Origin: Paenibacillus endophyticus
GTDB lineage: Bacteria; Bacillota; Bacilli; Paenibacillales; Paenibacillaceae
Assembly (NCBI RefSeq): GCF_014192395.1
Contig: NZ_JACHXW010000001.1
Coordinates: 124,001-188,000 of the forward strand
DNA: 64,000 bases
Direction of reading: 5' to 3'
Shown: positions 9,076-17,438 of the stretch, piece after piece
How positions within the stretch are numbered: position 1 is the stretch's first letter
Layout of the letters: each line of letters opens with the position of its first letter
Position numbers and translations under genes: made by a program
The notes under the pieces: generated by a model
What the model saw: only the letters and a program-made list of their open reading frames with translations
The model's database searches: none
What the model was told of the DNA's origin: nothing

Positions 9076-10248
9076 CTAGTCTGAATTCCAATCGTAATCA
9101 TATTCCGACCTGACATCCGAAACAGCCGCTGACTTATCTTTGCTTTTCTTTCGCTTCTTCTGATTGTGCAGCCAGAGCGCATATTCGAGAGGGCGAATAA
9201 TCGCTTTGCGGTAGACTTCCTTTTCCCCGGCTTGGGAGAATACTTCTCTTGCGGGCTTCGGATTGACCTCCAGCAGCCAGATACCGCCTTTGCGATCGAT
9301 AGCTAAATCAAGCGCCAGCTCGCACAGCCTTCCGTAGTTATTCTCCAAATAGGAGGCTACGGCAACTCCGAACTTCTCCGCTTCTTCTTTGACCTGCGAT
9401 ACTCGCGCTTCATCGCGAAGCCATTCTTTCAGCAAGGCGGTCATCGTCGCGGCATGCCCGCCGCCATGGAGATTGGACGTGATGCTGCCAGCGGCGCCGA
9501 TCCTGCCTGCGCAGCCAGTCACTTCCCAATGTCCCTCGCCGTTTTTCTGAACAAGCATCCGATAATCATGCACACGTCCGCTCTCAAGCTTTATTTGAAT
9601 ACCCTGCTGGGCTATATATCGGTTGCTCTTGAGCTGCCACGGAACCAAATAATCGTTTAGTCCGGCAGCCGAAATTTGCTGCGGCTTGATAATACGCCTT
9701 TCATGGTCGCGACCTTGGATATGCAGCTGTCCGTCTTTGCGCCTTTCAATCCGAAGGATGCCTCTGCCGCCAGTACCGTTAATCGGCTTCAGGTAAACAA
9801 GCGAATACTTTCGAACCATGTCGGACACGTCGCTGATGTCGTCAATATATTTGGTAGCAGGGAGATAGCCGCGAAATCGCGAGTCCTTTGACAATACGCG
9901 ATGAATGGTCCATTTGTTGCGAAGCGGACGGTTCAAAAACGTTAAGTGGCCATATTTGCTGCGGAATTTAAGGAGCTGCTCGAACCGATAGGTTCGTTGA
10001 ATTCGGCAGCGATCATAGATCATATTCGGGAAAGCGGTCCATTTGCGTGACCAAGATTTCGTCTCTACATTATAGAAGTGAGCATGGATCTTGTTTTGTG
10101 TATAGTTGACATCCTTGGGCGTAAATACGAAGATGCTAAGGCCCAGCTTATGCCCAGCGGCGGTCATTTTTTGATAAATGGATCGTTCCTCCAGATACCC
10201 TGCTTCATTGAGGTATAAAGTCAGGATGCCTAGGACGGGTTGAGTCAT
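9076..10248 (-). CDS. YheC/YheD-family ATP-grasp protein, short form (cluster member 5, last)
   Basis: 390 residues of the YheC/YheD ATP-grasp family; in Bacillus these proteins are linked to sporulation, and YheD surrounds the forespore. The N-terminal part is a PreATP-grasp-like Rossmann domain (VLGILTLYLNEAG, then FTPKDVNY). ATP-binding motifs are YLKPINGTGGRGI, a QKN-type strand, and the metal-binding end LALDLAID...LLEVNPKP with the Glu-x-Asn pair intact, so catalysis is plausible. The substrate is unknown; the fold usually makes amide or peptide bonds. It starts inside the 3' end of the acetyltransferase gene (44-bp overlap) with its own AAAGGGGAA site. The C-terminal tail is basic (KKRKKSKDK). 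Confidence 0.85.
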   Translation of the reverse strand: MTQPVLGILTLYLNEAGYLEERSIYQKMTAAGHKLGLSIFVFTPKDVNYTQNKIHAHFYNVETKSWSRKWTAFPNMIYDRCRIQRTYRFEQLLKFRSKYGHLTFLNRPLRNKWTIHRVLSKDSRFRGYLPATKYIDDISDVSDMVRKYSLVYLKPINGTGGRGILRIERRKDGQLHIQGRDHERRIIKPQQISAAGLNDYLVPWQLKSNRYIAQQGIQIKLESGRVHDYRMLVQKNGEGHWEVTGCAGRIGAAGSITSNLHGGGHAATMTALLKEWLRDEARVSQVKEEAEKFGVAVASYLENNYGRLCELALDLAIDRKGGIWLLEVNPKPAREVFSQAGEKEVYRKAIIRPLEYALWLHNQKKRKKSKDKSAAVSDVRSEYDYDWNSD

Positions 10249-10702
10249 GGGCGGTTCCCCTTTCGAAACGAAGCGTCGGTTTGCCTGTCGGACCTCTGTG
10301 CATGGATACGGCAGTCATGCCAAGCCGAAAGCATAGCGCCATGCTGGCGGTATTGTCCACCGCAACATTGCAGCTTAGCTTGCCTAGGCGCTTGATCATG
10401 GCCTGAACGAGGGAACTGCCGATTCCGAGGCTTCTCGCTTCTGGATGAACGACGACCATGCAGGCTGCCTCGCCACCTGCTTCTGCAAAACCAAAACCGA
10501 CGATGCGGCTGCCATGTTTAGCAATGATAGCCGCCGCCCCGCATTGTCCGTTCAAATCAGGCTGAAGCAAGGAGGGGTCTAGCTTGCGAAGCGCATGGAT
10601 GGTCGAAACCGCAAGCCGCTTATCTCCGAACCGAATGGAAAAGCCGATTAGTCTTTTTTGTTCCGCCAGCCATGTTTCAGGTGTAAGCAGCTCTAGATCC
10701 AT
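10205..10702 (-). CDS. GNAT-family N-acetyltransferase embedded in the YheC/YheD cluster
   Basis: 165 residues. The acetyl-CoA loop is visible in VVHPEARSLGIGSSLVQAMI (Q/R-x-x-G-x-G/A type), followed by a VDNTASMALCFRLGM helix and strand, typical of GNAT proteins. It starts two bases after the stop of the upstream ATP-grasp gene and its last 44 bp overlap the next one, so it is an integral part of this operon. Its acceptor is unknown. Given the neighbours, an amine on a peptide, cell-envelope or spore component is an inference worth testing. Confidence 0.8.
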   Translation of the reverse strand: MDLELLTPETWLAEQKRLIGFSIRFGDKRLAVSTIHALRKLDPSLLQPDLNGQCGAAAIIAKHGSRIVGFGFAEAGGEAACMVVVHPEARSLGIGSSLVQAMIKRLGKLSCNVAVDNTASMALCFRLGMTAVSMHRGPTGKPTLRFERGTAHDSTRPRHPDFIPQ

Positions 10703-10703
10703 G

Positions 10704-11858
10704 TTACGCGCCTCCTGCTTTCTCTGTTTTCAATCTTGCTAAATAAGCCCCGTAATGAAAAATGCGTTCCAGTGATTTTTGGCGGATATGCGGCTCGTCG
10801 AACTTCATTGGCTTGGAGTTCGCCTCGAAAAACCACATATTTCCCGCGCTGTCCACCCCAATATCCATCGACATTTCGCCTAGCAGCTGTCCGGAAGCGC
10901 GCTCGATCTGTTTGGCAATCAATACGGCGGTGTTTTTCGCTTTTATTAGCAGTTTACGCGCCTGTTCCTCATTAAATGAATTAACGAGCAGCTTCTCCGG
11001 GTCCTCGATCATCCCGCCGCGAGGAACATGTGTCGTAATGCTGGAAACACCGGCAATTCTCGCACCTATTCCGGTAATGTCCCATTGGCCCCGCTGGTTT
11101 TTTTGAACAAGCGCCCTAAGATCGAACCTTCTCTCATTGAAAGAGGCGAGCTTGATGCCTTGCTGTGCAATGTAAGCCTCTCCGCCGCTCTGCTTCTGAA
11201 TCCGGCTCCAGAGCTTATAGATCGTCGCGCAGTTATAGGTGGCGCTCTTTTTGTTCTCTTGAATTTTCAAGCGATAAGGAAGCTGCTTCTCGGCATGAAC
11301 CTTAATGGTCATGATGCCCTTGCCTGCTTTCCCGCTTTCCGGCTTCAGATAGAGGTAAGGATGCCTCTGCATCATCCGGCCAAGGCCAGAAACAGAGATC
11401 AGCTTGCGCGTGGTAGGAATATAGGGTTTAGTCGATTTGGAAAGACGGAGCCATTCGAACAAATCCCATTTATTAAAAAAAGCAGGATTAAACAAAGTAA
11501 CGCGCGGATGTTTTTTGCAGGCATTAATCTTCATTCTGACCGAAGGCTGGATTTCATCCTCGCGCAAAGGAATGCGGTTATAAATGATATCCGGGAAAGG
11601 CAGCAAACGCAGCTGCCAAATATCCTCGGATTCATTGTAAACGTAGCCCTTCAAGCTGCGTCTCGTGAGCAGAAGGTTTTTCACGGTCAGCACATAGACG
11701 ATGAAGCCCATCGACTGGCCGGTCCGAATTAAATCAATGAAGTTGCTGCGGTTGCCGCGAAAAAGCTGGGCGTCATCCTCGATTGTAAGAATCGCGAGAA
11801 CGTTTCGTCCTGCACGAAGCTCTCTGTAGTCGGCGTCATCTGGAAGTATGCTGTCCAT
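10704..11858 (-). CDS. YheC/YheD-family ATP-grasp protein, short form (cluster member 4)
   Basis: 384 residues. Like the other short members it lacks the roughly 100-residue N-terminal barrel domain. The pre-ATP-grasp segment is VLAILTIEDDAQLF, the glycine-rich ATP loop is YLKPESGKAGKGI, then DLRALVQKN, and the metal site is MSMDIGVD...FFEANSKP. The conserved PDIIYNRIPLRED segment is close to the PDVVYNRLPSRK of the long forms. Its ATG overlaps the stop of the preceding long member by one base (TGATG on the coding strand). It resembles Bacillus YheC (about 363 residues) in architecture. Confidence 0.86.
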   Translation of the reverse strand: MDSILPDDADYRELRAGRNVLAILTIEDDAQLFRGNRSNFIDLIRTGQSMGFIVYVLTVKNLLLTRRSLKGYVYNESEDIWQLRLLPFPDIIYNRIPLREDEIQPSVRMKINACKKHPRVTLFNPAFFNKWDLFEWLRLSKSTKPYIPTTRKLISVSGLGRMMQRHPYLYLKPESGKAGKGIMTIKVHAEKQLPYRLKIQENKKSATYNCATIYKLWSRIQKQSGGEAYIAQQGIKLASFNERRFDLRALVQKNQRGQWDITGIGARIAGVSSITTHVPRGGMIEDPEKLLVNSFNEEQARKLLIKAKNTAVLIAKQIERASGQLLGEMSMDIGVDSAGNMWFFEANSKPMKFDEPHIRQKSLERIFHYGAYLARLKTEKAGGA

Positions 11859-13237
11859 CAGCCATTACCTCCCTGACCTTGGAAGCGGCTAAGATATAAG
11901 CAATGTTCAAGAATATAGGATAGCGATGCACGCCCCTCGGAGCGCAGTGCCGGATGCTTGAAGATCGAGCGTCCCGGCTTCGCGTTGGCTTCAAACATCC
12001 ATACTTCTCCGTCTTTATCTATGCCGAGATCAAGCCCCAGCTCGCCTAGGCGATGGGGGTAATTGCGTTCGATTGCCTCCGAGAGCTTGATGGATGCAAG
12101 CTTTGCCTTCTCAAGCACGGCATCTGCTTCGGAGCCGAATGTTTTGCTAAGCGCCTGCTCAGGTGTCATGAGCGAGCCGCCGTTTTTGACATGGGTCGTG
12201 ACGCTGCCGCGTCCAGCCTTCTTTGCGCCAATACCGGCAGGTATCCATTCGTTATTGCCGTTTTTATGCATATGAAAGCGGAAGTCGAGCGGGCAGCTGT
12301 CAATTTCAACGAGGCGTATGCCTTGCTGCACGACGTAATGGTTCAAGCTGCTTCCGTGCTTTGCCTGCAGCATGCGCATGAGGCTGCTGAAGGTGTTAAA
12401 GCGCAGCAGCACGTTTTGGCTGCCTTTGCGGTAGCGGGCGAAATAGCCGCGTTTCGGATGATAGGTTAGGCGGTAAATGCCCATACCCAGACTGCCGGCA
12501 GTAGGCTTGAAATAAAGAAACTGATGCTTCTCAAGCATTTCCTTCATTTTCTCAGCTGACGGACCGGACACGGATTCAGGTAGATGGTTCAGCGCTTCCG
12601 GGTCGTTGTCTAGAAGCTTATAGACGTCAGCTTTGTTGAAGAAGCTCCAATTGAAGAACGGAATTTTACGGCGTACGAAACGTTCGCGAAGCGCGTTGAT
12701 GGAAGCAGAGGTTTCTGCTTTTCGACTTGGCAATCGGTTGTACACAACATCCGGAAGCGGTACGATTTTACGATACCAGCCGCCTTGAGGATTGAGGAAA
12801 TAACCGTTAATCGTCTCCTGCTGCCAGTTGATGTCGCTTGGCGTGAAGCCGAATAGGTAGGCTTTATGCTCACCAGTCCGAATGACCTGCTTAATAAAGC
12901 CGGTTCTTGGACCGAAAGGATTGCTCTCGGATCGGATCGGGTTGTCGCTTAGTATCCCGACCAAAGGTCCGAGCTGAAGTTCGTTTTCTCCGGAATTGAG
13001 CACATACACGTTGCCGGACTTGGGAACCTTGATGGATTGGCGGACGCCTGCGGATAAATACAGATGATTGCCCGGCCGCTTGAGCTGCTTGATTTCCGCT
13101 ACGATTACCTCATTGCCCAGCTTGAGATGAATCGATTTTTTGCCGGAGAGCTTCAGCTGCTTGAGGAGCGGACTGGATAGATAAACGATTTTATTCGTTT
13201 GCTGCGAGAAATGTACGTTACAAGTTGTCAAACTCAT
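11858..13237 (-). CDS. YheC/YheD-family ATP-grasp protein, long form (cluster member 3)
   Basis: 459 residues, the length of Bacillus YheD (about 453). Residues 1 to about 105 form an extra beta-rich domain (SLTTCNVHFSQQTNKIVYLS onward). Then come LVGILSDNP, PDVVYNRLPSRK, the ATP loop YFKPTAGSLGMGI, DFRFHMHKN and the metal site LGLDLGIDKDG...FEANAKP. The usual QKN is HKN here, a small departure from its paralogs. The start overlaps the stop of member 2 by four bases (ATGA). Confidence 0.86.
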   Translation of the reverse strand: MSLTTCNVHFSQQTNKIVYLSSPLLKQLKLSGKKSIHLKLGNEVIVAEIKQLKRPGNHLYLSAGVRQSIKVPKSGNVYVLNSGENELQLGPLVGILSDNPIRSESNPFGPRTGFIKQVIRTGEHKAYLFGFTPSDINWQQETINGYFLNPQGGWYRKIVPLPDVVYNRLPSRKAETSASINALRERFVRRKIPFFNWSFFNKADVYKLLDNDPEALNHLPESVSGPSAEKMKEMLEKHQFLYFKPTAGSLGMGIYRLTYHPKRGYFARYRKGSQNVLLRFNTFSSLMRMLQAKHGSSLNHYVVQQGIRLVEIDSCPLDFRFHMHKNGNNEWIPAGIGAKKAGRGSVTTHVKNGGSLMTPEQALSKTFGSEADAVLEKAKLASIKLSEAIERNYPHRLGELGLDLGIDKDGEVWMFEANAKPGRSIFKHPALRSEGRASLSYILEHCLYLSRFQGQGGNG

Positions 13238-14448
13238 CGATGAACCTCCTGAACGTTGAAAGGCCGTAATAGGTTGTTGGGGCTTGCGTGAAGAAGACGG
13301 CCGTTTGCGGTTTCATTGGCTACAAAGGACGGTGATAAGCGCCTAGTCAGTGTGCGTGCGTATAGAAGCGGTCTCTCGATTGAAAGCCGCTCGGCCTCTT
13401 GGTCGCCATTGCGTTGAAAGGAAGAGCGACCGGGCTTGGCGTTCGCTTCAAGCAGCCAAATATGGCCGCTTCGGTCAATGCCATAATCTAATCCGAGCTC
13501 GGCAAGTCTGCCGAATTTACTTTCCAGCTGTTCGGCGGTTTGCTTGCTTATTGTATGGATTTGTTCTAGCAAACGTTCGGATTCAGCCTTTCCAAATTTG
13601 GCAGAAAGCAGCTGTGCGGCTGGATGAGCCACACCACCTCCATGCAGATTGGAGGTGAGCGAGCCGGCTATGCCTGAGCGGACCGCAACGCCAGAGACCA
13701 GCCAATCGCTTTTCTGGCCTTTTTGGATAAGCGCTCTTACATCGAAGGGCTTCCTGTCTTCGCCGCTCAGCTCCAAATAAGGCTGAATCAGATACGGGGC
13801 GTGATGAACGAAGCGGGATAACCAATGCTTGAACGCATCATCGCTGGAAAAAGCCAAGGTGAAGGAACGATTTTGACGGCTGCGTCCCTTTACGTGCAAG
13901 GTCCCCTCAAGCGGATTTCGCGTGACATGGAGGATCCCTCGGCCCTGCATGCCGGACGAGGGCTTGAGGATAATGCCTAGAGCCTGGCGCTTAGCGAGGG
14001 CCAGAAGCTGTTCAGCCGTTTGGAAGGAATGGGTATGAGGCAGATGCCGCGCAAGAGCCCCGTCCTCCTTCAATGATTCATAAACGTCGAGCTTTGACGG
14101 CAGCCTTCCGTTAAGCTGCTGGTAAGGCTTGATAGCTGCCAGCCTGCCCAGCATGATCCGGCAAGCAAGCTGCTGTGCTGCATCGATGAAAAAGCAGCGG
14201 TCATAAACAATATCAGGCAGCGGAACCGGCTGCCGAATAAAGCGATCATCCTCCCAGCGGCAGCCGTGCAGCTCGTTCGTATGCGGAGGGAGTCCCGCTG
14301 CGTCAAATACGTACACATCGATACCGTGCTTCTTGCCTGTCAGGCAAAGCGCCTTGTAGAACGAAGGCTCCGGCATGATTGGCTGTTCTGCTTGGTCAAT
14401 GGCAATGGATGCGACGATGATGCCGAAACTGATTTGTTGTGTACGCAT
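13234..14448 (-). CDS. YheC/YheD-family ATP-grasp protein, short form (cluster member 2)
   Basis: 404 residues from ATG 14448, which has GGAGG five bases upstream; an in-frame GTG two codons earlier (14454) falls within that site. Motifs: FGIIVASIAID, PDIVYDRCFFID, ATP loop LKPSSGMQGRGI, DVRALIQKGQ and metal site LGLDYGIDRSG...LLEANAKPGRSSF. The C-terminus is extended by about 45 residues relative to the other short members. It begins 11 bp after member 1 ends and overlaps member 3 by four bases. Confidence 0.86.
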   Translation of the reverse strand: MRTQQISFGIIVASIAIDQAEQPIMPEPSFYKALCLTGKKHGIDVYVFDAAGLPPHTNELHGCRWEDDRFIRQPVPLPDIVYDRCFFIDAAQQLACRIMLGRLAAIKPYQQLNGRLPSKLDVYESLKEDGALARHLPHTHSFQTAEQLLALAKRQALGIILKPSSGMQGRGILHVTRNPLEGTLHVKGRSRQNRSFTLAFSSDDAFKHWLSRFVHHAPYLIQPYLELSGEDRKPFDVRALIQKGQKSDWLVSGVAVRSGIAGSLTSNLHGGGVAHPAAQLLSAKFGKAESERLLEQIHTISKQTAEQLESKFGRLAELGLDYGIDRSGHIWLLEANAKPGRSSFQRNGDQEAERLSIERPLLYARTLTRRLSPSFVANETANGRLLHASPNNLLRPFNVQEVHR

Positions 14449-14459
14449 AGGCACCTCCG

Positions 14460-15833
14460 TTAAAAGCCTGATAAAAATCTGGAGTATTGGATCATCATGC
14501 GGACAGACGGACGGATTTTGTTGTCATTCAGCGGCGTATTATCATTTTTGGACGGTTTGGAGTTGACTTCCAGCAGCCACACACGTCCGCTTGTATCCAT
14601 GGCAAGATCGATGCCAAGTTCCCCGAAATGAGCCGGAATTTGCGTATCGACGCCGCGTGCGATATTCAGCGCAGCTTGCTGGAGTCGGTGTGCAGCATCC
14701 TGTCTGCTGACCCCGGCCTGCAGGTTGGACTTCGCTACAGCTTCGCCTACCGTGCTGAGCGTCCCGCCGCGCGCCAAATTGGAGACGAAATGGTGGTTTC
14801 CTGCTGTTCGTGCAACGATGGATGTGATCGTCCATTTCCCTGCTGCATTTTTTTGGACGAGAGCACGGAAATCAACCGGCCGCTTCTGGATTTCAATCAA
14901 TTGCAGCCCCTGCTGAATCTGATACCGTACGGTTTTCATTTTGACCGAGATGGTAGAGAACAGCTTTACAAGGCTGGTGTAGGGCTGCTTCCGAGTGCCG
15001 GCTGCGGTTGCATACATCGCTTGGTAGCCGCCGGTTTCGAGCCGCGTTATCCGTATGATCCCTTTCCCCAAGCTGCCGCGAACGGGTTTGAGGAACACGT
15101 TGCTGTACCTCGAGCACATCGATTTCAGCATCGTGAAGTTGCGAAGCAAATGGGATTCCGGCAAATACCGAACCAATGTCTCATCCTTTTTGAGCGCGTC
15201 GAAAACCTCGGTCTTATCCAAAAACTTTTCGTTGAAAACGGTCGTCTGATGCTTCAGTTTTACTTCCTTCATGAAATGTTGTACGCTGGGTCTATTCTCC
15301 AGTTTCCGAGTGGTTAGACGGTTATTGACGACGTCGGGGACCGGCATCGTGACCTTGCGCCAACCGTCTGAATAAATCCAGCCGTCGATATTATCGAGAC
15401 TGGGGCCGATCTGGTTTGGCGTGAAAAAATAAACGTATGCGCCTTGCGCCGTACAGGCTTCAACAAGCTCCCTGCAGAACATCGTAATGGAACCAAAGGG
15501 TTTATCCGGCAAGTGCGGGTAATCACGGCTGACTAGCACGCCGATCAAAGGTCCCAGAACAAGCGTCGCTGTACTGGCTTTGTATTGCAGCCGTACAGCG
15601 GTGCCGCTTGTTATTCCCATTAGTCTGGCTAAGCTTTGGCTCATTCTCATTCCGTCATACTTTGCGACGGGGATGATCTTCACATGCTGCCGAAACGCGC
15701 CGAACTTCAAGATGATATGTTGGCCTTGAGGGATTTTCCACTGCTTCACTTGAGCTTCGCCAAGCATGAGCGTATCTTCCGGAAGCATGCCGGAGCTGAT
15801 CACCTGTACGGCTACTTTCGATTTGAGCATCAT
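14460..15833 (-). CDS. YheC/YheD-family ATP-grasp protein, long form (cluster member 1, operon head)
   Basis: 457 residues, YheD-like. The N-terminal barrel domain spans about residues 1-95 (MLKSKVAVQVISSGMLPEDT onward). LVLGPLIGVLVSR opens the Rossmann part, followed by PDVVNNRLTTRK, the ATP loop FLKPVRGSLGKGI, DFRALVQKN and metal site LGIDLAMDTSG...LLEVNSKPSK. GGAAGGAG lies just before ATG 15833. As first gene of a six-gene minus-strand operon it is the likely promoter-proximal member. A CATA-containing sigma-K/E-like element lies about 70 bp upstream, weak evidence only. Confidence 0.87.
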   Translation of the reverse strand: MMLKSKVAVQVISSGMLPEDTLMLGEAQVKQWKIPQGQHIILKFGAFRQHVKIIPVAKYDGMRMSQSLARLMGITSGTAVRLQYKASTATLVLGPLIGVLVSRDYPHLPDKPFGSITMFCRELVEACTAQGAYVYFFTPNQIGPSLDNIDGWIYSDGWRKVTMPVPDVVNNRLTTRKLENRPSVQHFMKEVKLKHQTTVFNEKFLDKTEVFDALKKDETLVRYLPESHLLRNFTMLKSMCSRYSNVFLKPVRGSLGKGIIRITRLETGGYQAMYATAAGTRKQPYTSLVKLFSTISVKMKTVRYQIQQGLQLIEIQKRPVDFRALVQKNAAGKWTITSIVARTAGNHHFVSNLARGGTLSTVGEAVAKSNLQAGVSRQDAAHRLQQAALNIARGVDTQIPAHFGELGIDLAMDTSGRVWLLEVNSKPSKNDNTPLNDNKIRPSVRMMIQYSRFLSGF

Positions 15834-15901
15834 AAATCTCCTTCCAAGCAGGAGGTGACGATAAGTGGACAGCGGTCTATGGGTGTTTTACACGAATTAC
15901 T

Positions 15902-15932
15902 TCATCATATGAGGACATCTATCCCTTTGTGA
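15902..15932 (-). promoter_or_regulatory. Possible sporulation-sigma promoter of the YheC/YheD operon
   Basis: On the minus strand CAC (near 15930) is followed 17 bases later by CATATGATG (15903-15911), close to the sigma-K pattern AC-N17-CATAnnnTA with the last base differing. Expression of the Bacillus yheCD genes during sporulation makes this plausible, but short motifs of this kind arise by chance. Confidence 0.25.
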
Positions 15933-15982
15933 ATCGAAAAAGAGTCTAGATTATTAGGGAACAAGGAATGGGAGTGATACGA

Positions 15983-16318
15983 ATGAATGTTTATGACAAA
16001 GCTTATGAATTAGCGAAGGTGCTCAAGGAGTGCGAGGAGGCCAAGCTGCTGAAGCTAGCTAAGGATGAAGCAGAAGCGGATCCCGAAGCAAAGGGGATGC
16101 TGGACGATTTTCGTGAACGCCAAACGTTCCTGCAGCAGAAAATGATGGCTGGAGAAGAGCCTTCAGCAGCGGATATGGAGAAGATGAACGCCCTTTACGA
16201 GGTGATTGCGCTTAATCCGCTGATCGCTAAGCTGCTGGATGCCGAACGCCGTTTTGCAGTGGTTTTCGAGGATGTGAATCGGATCATGTCTGACGTGCTG
16301 AAATCAATCGTGGACTAA
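15983..16318 (+). CDS. yheA: YlbF/YmcA-family protein YheA
   Basis: 111 residues from ATG 15983 (GGGAGTGAT upstream); an in-frame ATG at 15968 overlaps this site. All-helical, charged protein with the YheA pattern YDKAYELAKVLKE, then MLDDFRERQ, LQQKMMAGEEP and a LLDAERRF helix. This is the UPF0342/YheA branch of the YlbF family, which includes subunits of the RNase Y specificity complex; YheA itself has no defined role. It is divergent from the YheC/YheD operon; yheA and yheC/yheD are also neighbours in Bacillus subtilis, so the association is old. Confidence 0.85.
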   Translation: MNVYDKAYELAKVLKECEEAKLLKLAKDEAEADPEAKGMLDDFRERQTFLQQKMMAGEEPSAADMEKMNALYEVIALNPLIAKLLDAERRFAVVFEDVNRIMSDVLKSIVD

Positions 16319-16405
16319 CGGCAGTCATATAACCTGTCCTTCCTTCATAGAATGGTTATGCGGACAAGTAGACTTGGACGTATACAACCCGATGGAGGTG
16401 CTTAA

Positions 16406-16690
16406 ATGTTTTCAGGAAAAGGACGTCACGTATTGTATTTGCTTATTGCGCTTGCGATGCTCGTATATGCATTTCCGCGTTTGGAGCTGAGCGCGCCATG
16501 GAGCTTGTTGAGCGTATTTGGGCTGGTATGGCTCGTGTTCGCATCATTAATTATCATTGCCAATATCAATGCGCTACTAATGGGCGAAGAGAAGCGGAAA
16601 GAGCTGGCTCGCATAAAGAAGGCGAAGGCATTGCTATGGGAACAAAAGCTCATTCAGAAAGCTTCTGCTTCGAGAAGAGCGCGGGGTTAG
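16406..16690 (+). CDS. Small hypothetical membrane protein with basic C-terminus
   Basis: 94 residues. Two hydrophobic helices (VLYLLIALAMLVYAF and LLSVFGLVWLVFASLIIIA) are followed by a strongly basic, helical tail (EEKRKELARIKKAKALLWEQK). GATGGAGGTGC precedes ATG 16406. I do not recognise a family. It lies 87 bp after yheA on the same strand and ahead of a terminator. Confidence 0.6.
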   Translation: MFSGKGRHVLYLLIALAMLVYAFPRLELSAPWSLLSVFGLVWLVFASLIIIANINALLMGEEKRKELARIKKAKALLWEQKLIQKASASRRARG

Positions 16691-16765
16691 GCTGATTGCA
16701 GCTTGAACTGGTCGAATAAGGCTGGAAATAAGCGCGGGTGACGAATCTTTCAATGCATGCAATAG

Positions 16766-16814
16766 CAGGGGCTGTCCAATCGACATCAATGATGACGATT
16801 GGACAGCCCCTGTT
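16766..16814. terminator. Intrinsic terminator between small membrane gene and XRE gene
   Basis: A perfect 17-bp inverted repeat, CAGGGGCTGTCCAATCG against CGATTGGACAGCCCCTG, with a 13-base loop and a short T-rich tail on the plus strand. It sits between convergent genes. Confidence 0.75.
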
Positions 16815-16855
16815 TCTGTATATGCGTATTCCTATTATTCTCGTTTATTGAATCT

Positions 16856-17209
16856 TTATTGAATCTCTTTAAATTGCACGAGCTGCTTAACGAAACGGTA
16901 GATGGCTTCCTGTTCCTTTAAGCTGAGACCGTTCATTTGATGAACTACTTTTGTCGCATATTCATCCTCCAGAGGTTCTTGGGAAGGGTCAGATAAGGAA
17001 ACGACGTCAACGAGCTTTTCCAACGGCGTTTGAAGCGCGAATGCAATTTTGCCGAGCACATCAATGGTTGGATTTTTCTCGCCGCGCTCAACCTGACCCA
17101 TATAGGATGCGTTTATGTCAGCACGCAAAGCGAGCTGCTCCTGACTGAAGCCTCTTTTTTTGCGCAATTGACGAATGTTTTCTCCAACAAGCCCCGCGAT
17201 TTCACTCAT
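16856..17209 (-). CDS. XRE-family helix-turn-helix regulator
   Basis: 117 residues. The N-terminal 65 residues are a Cro/C1-type HTH (IRQLRKKRGFSQEQLALRADIN, then YMGQVERGEKNPTIDVLGKIAFAL). The C-terminal half is acidic and helical (LSLKEQEAIYRFVKQLVQF), a likely oligomerisation or partner-binding segment, as in SinR-like proteins. It is divergent from an unknown gene across 229 bp. A CTCTAT/ATAGAG inverted repeat at 17244-17267 in that gap is a candidate operator; autoregulation is inferred. Confidence 0.82.
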   Translation of the reverse strand: MSEIAGLVGENIRQLRKKRGFSQEQLALRADINASYMGQVERGEKNPTIDVLGKIAFALQTPLEKLVDVVSLSDPSQEPLEDEYATKVVHQMNGLSLKEQEAIYRFVKQLVQFKEIQ

Positions 17210-17293
17210 GATTTCACCTCAGCCTAACGATAAAACTTTAGTACTCTATCAACAACGTTCTATAGAGCATAATAATAAAAGTTACTATAGTCA

Positions 17294-17323
17294 TTGACTA
17301 AAAGGTGGGCTCTTTACTATAAT
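17294..17323 (+). promoter_or_regulatory. Sigma-A promoter for the unknown gene at 17439
   Basis: TTGACT at 17294-17299 and TATAAT at 17318-17323 are separated by 18 bases. This is a near-consensus vegetative promoter pointing at the plus-strand gene. Confidence 0.6.
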
Positions 17324-17438
17324 TGTGTAAAAAAGTATCATTCTATTATTATGATTACCTGTTAAGGATCAATTTACCAATTCGGATATTGATGATAGGA
17401 TAACATAGGGCAAATGGTTGATGCGAGGAGGTTGCACC

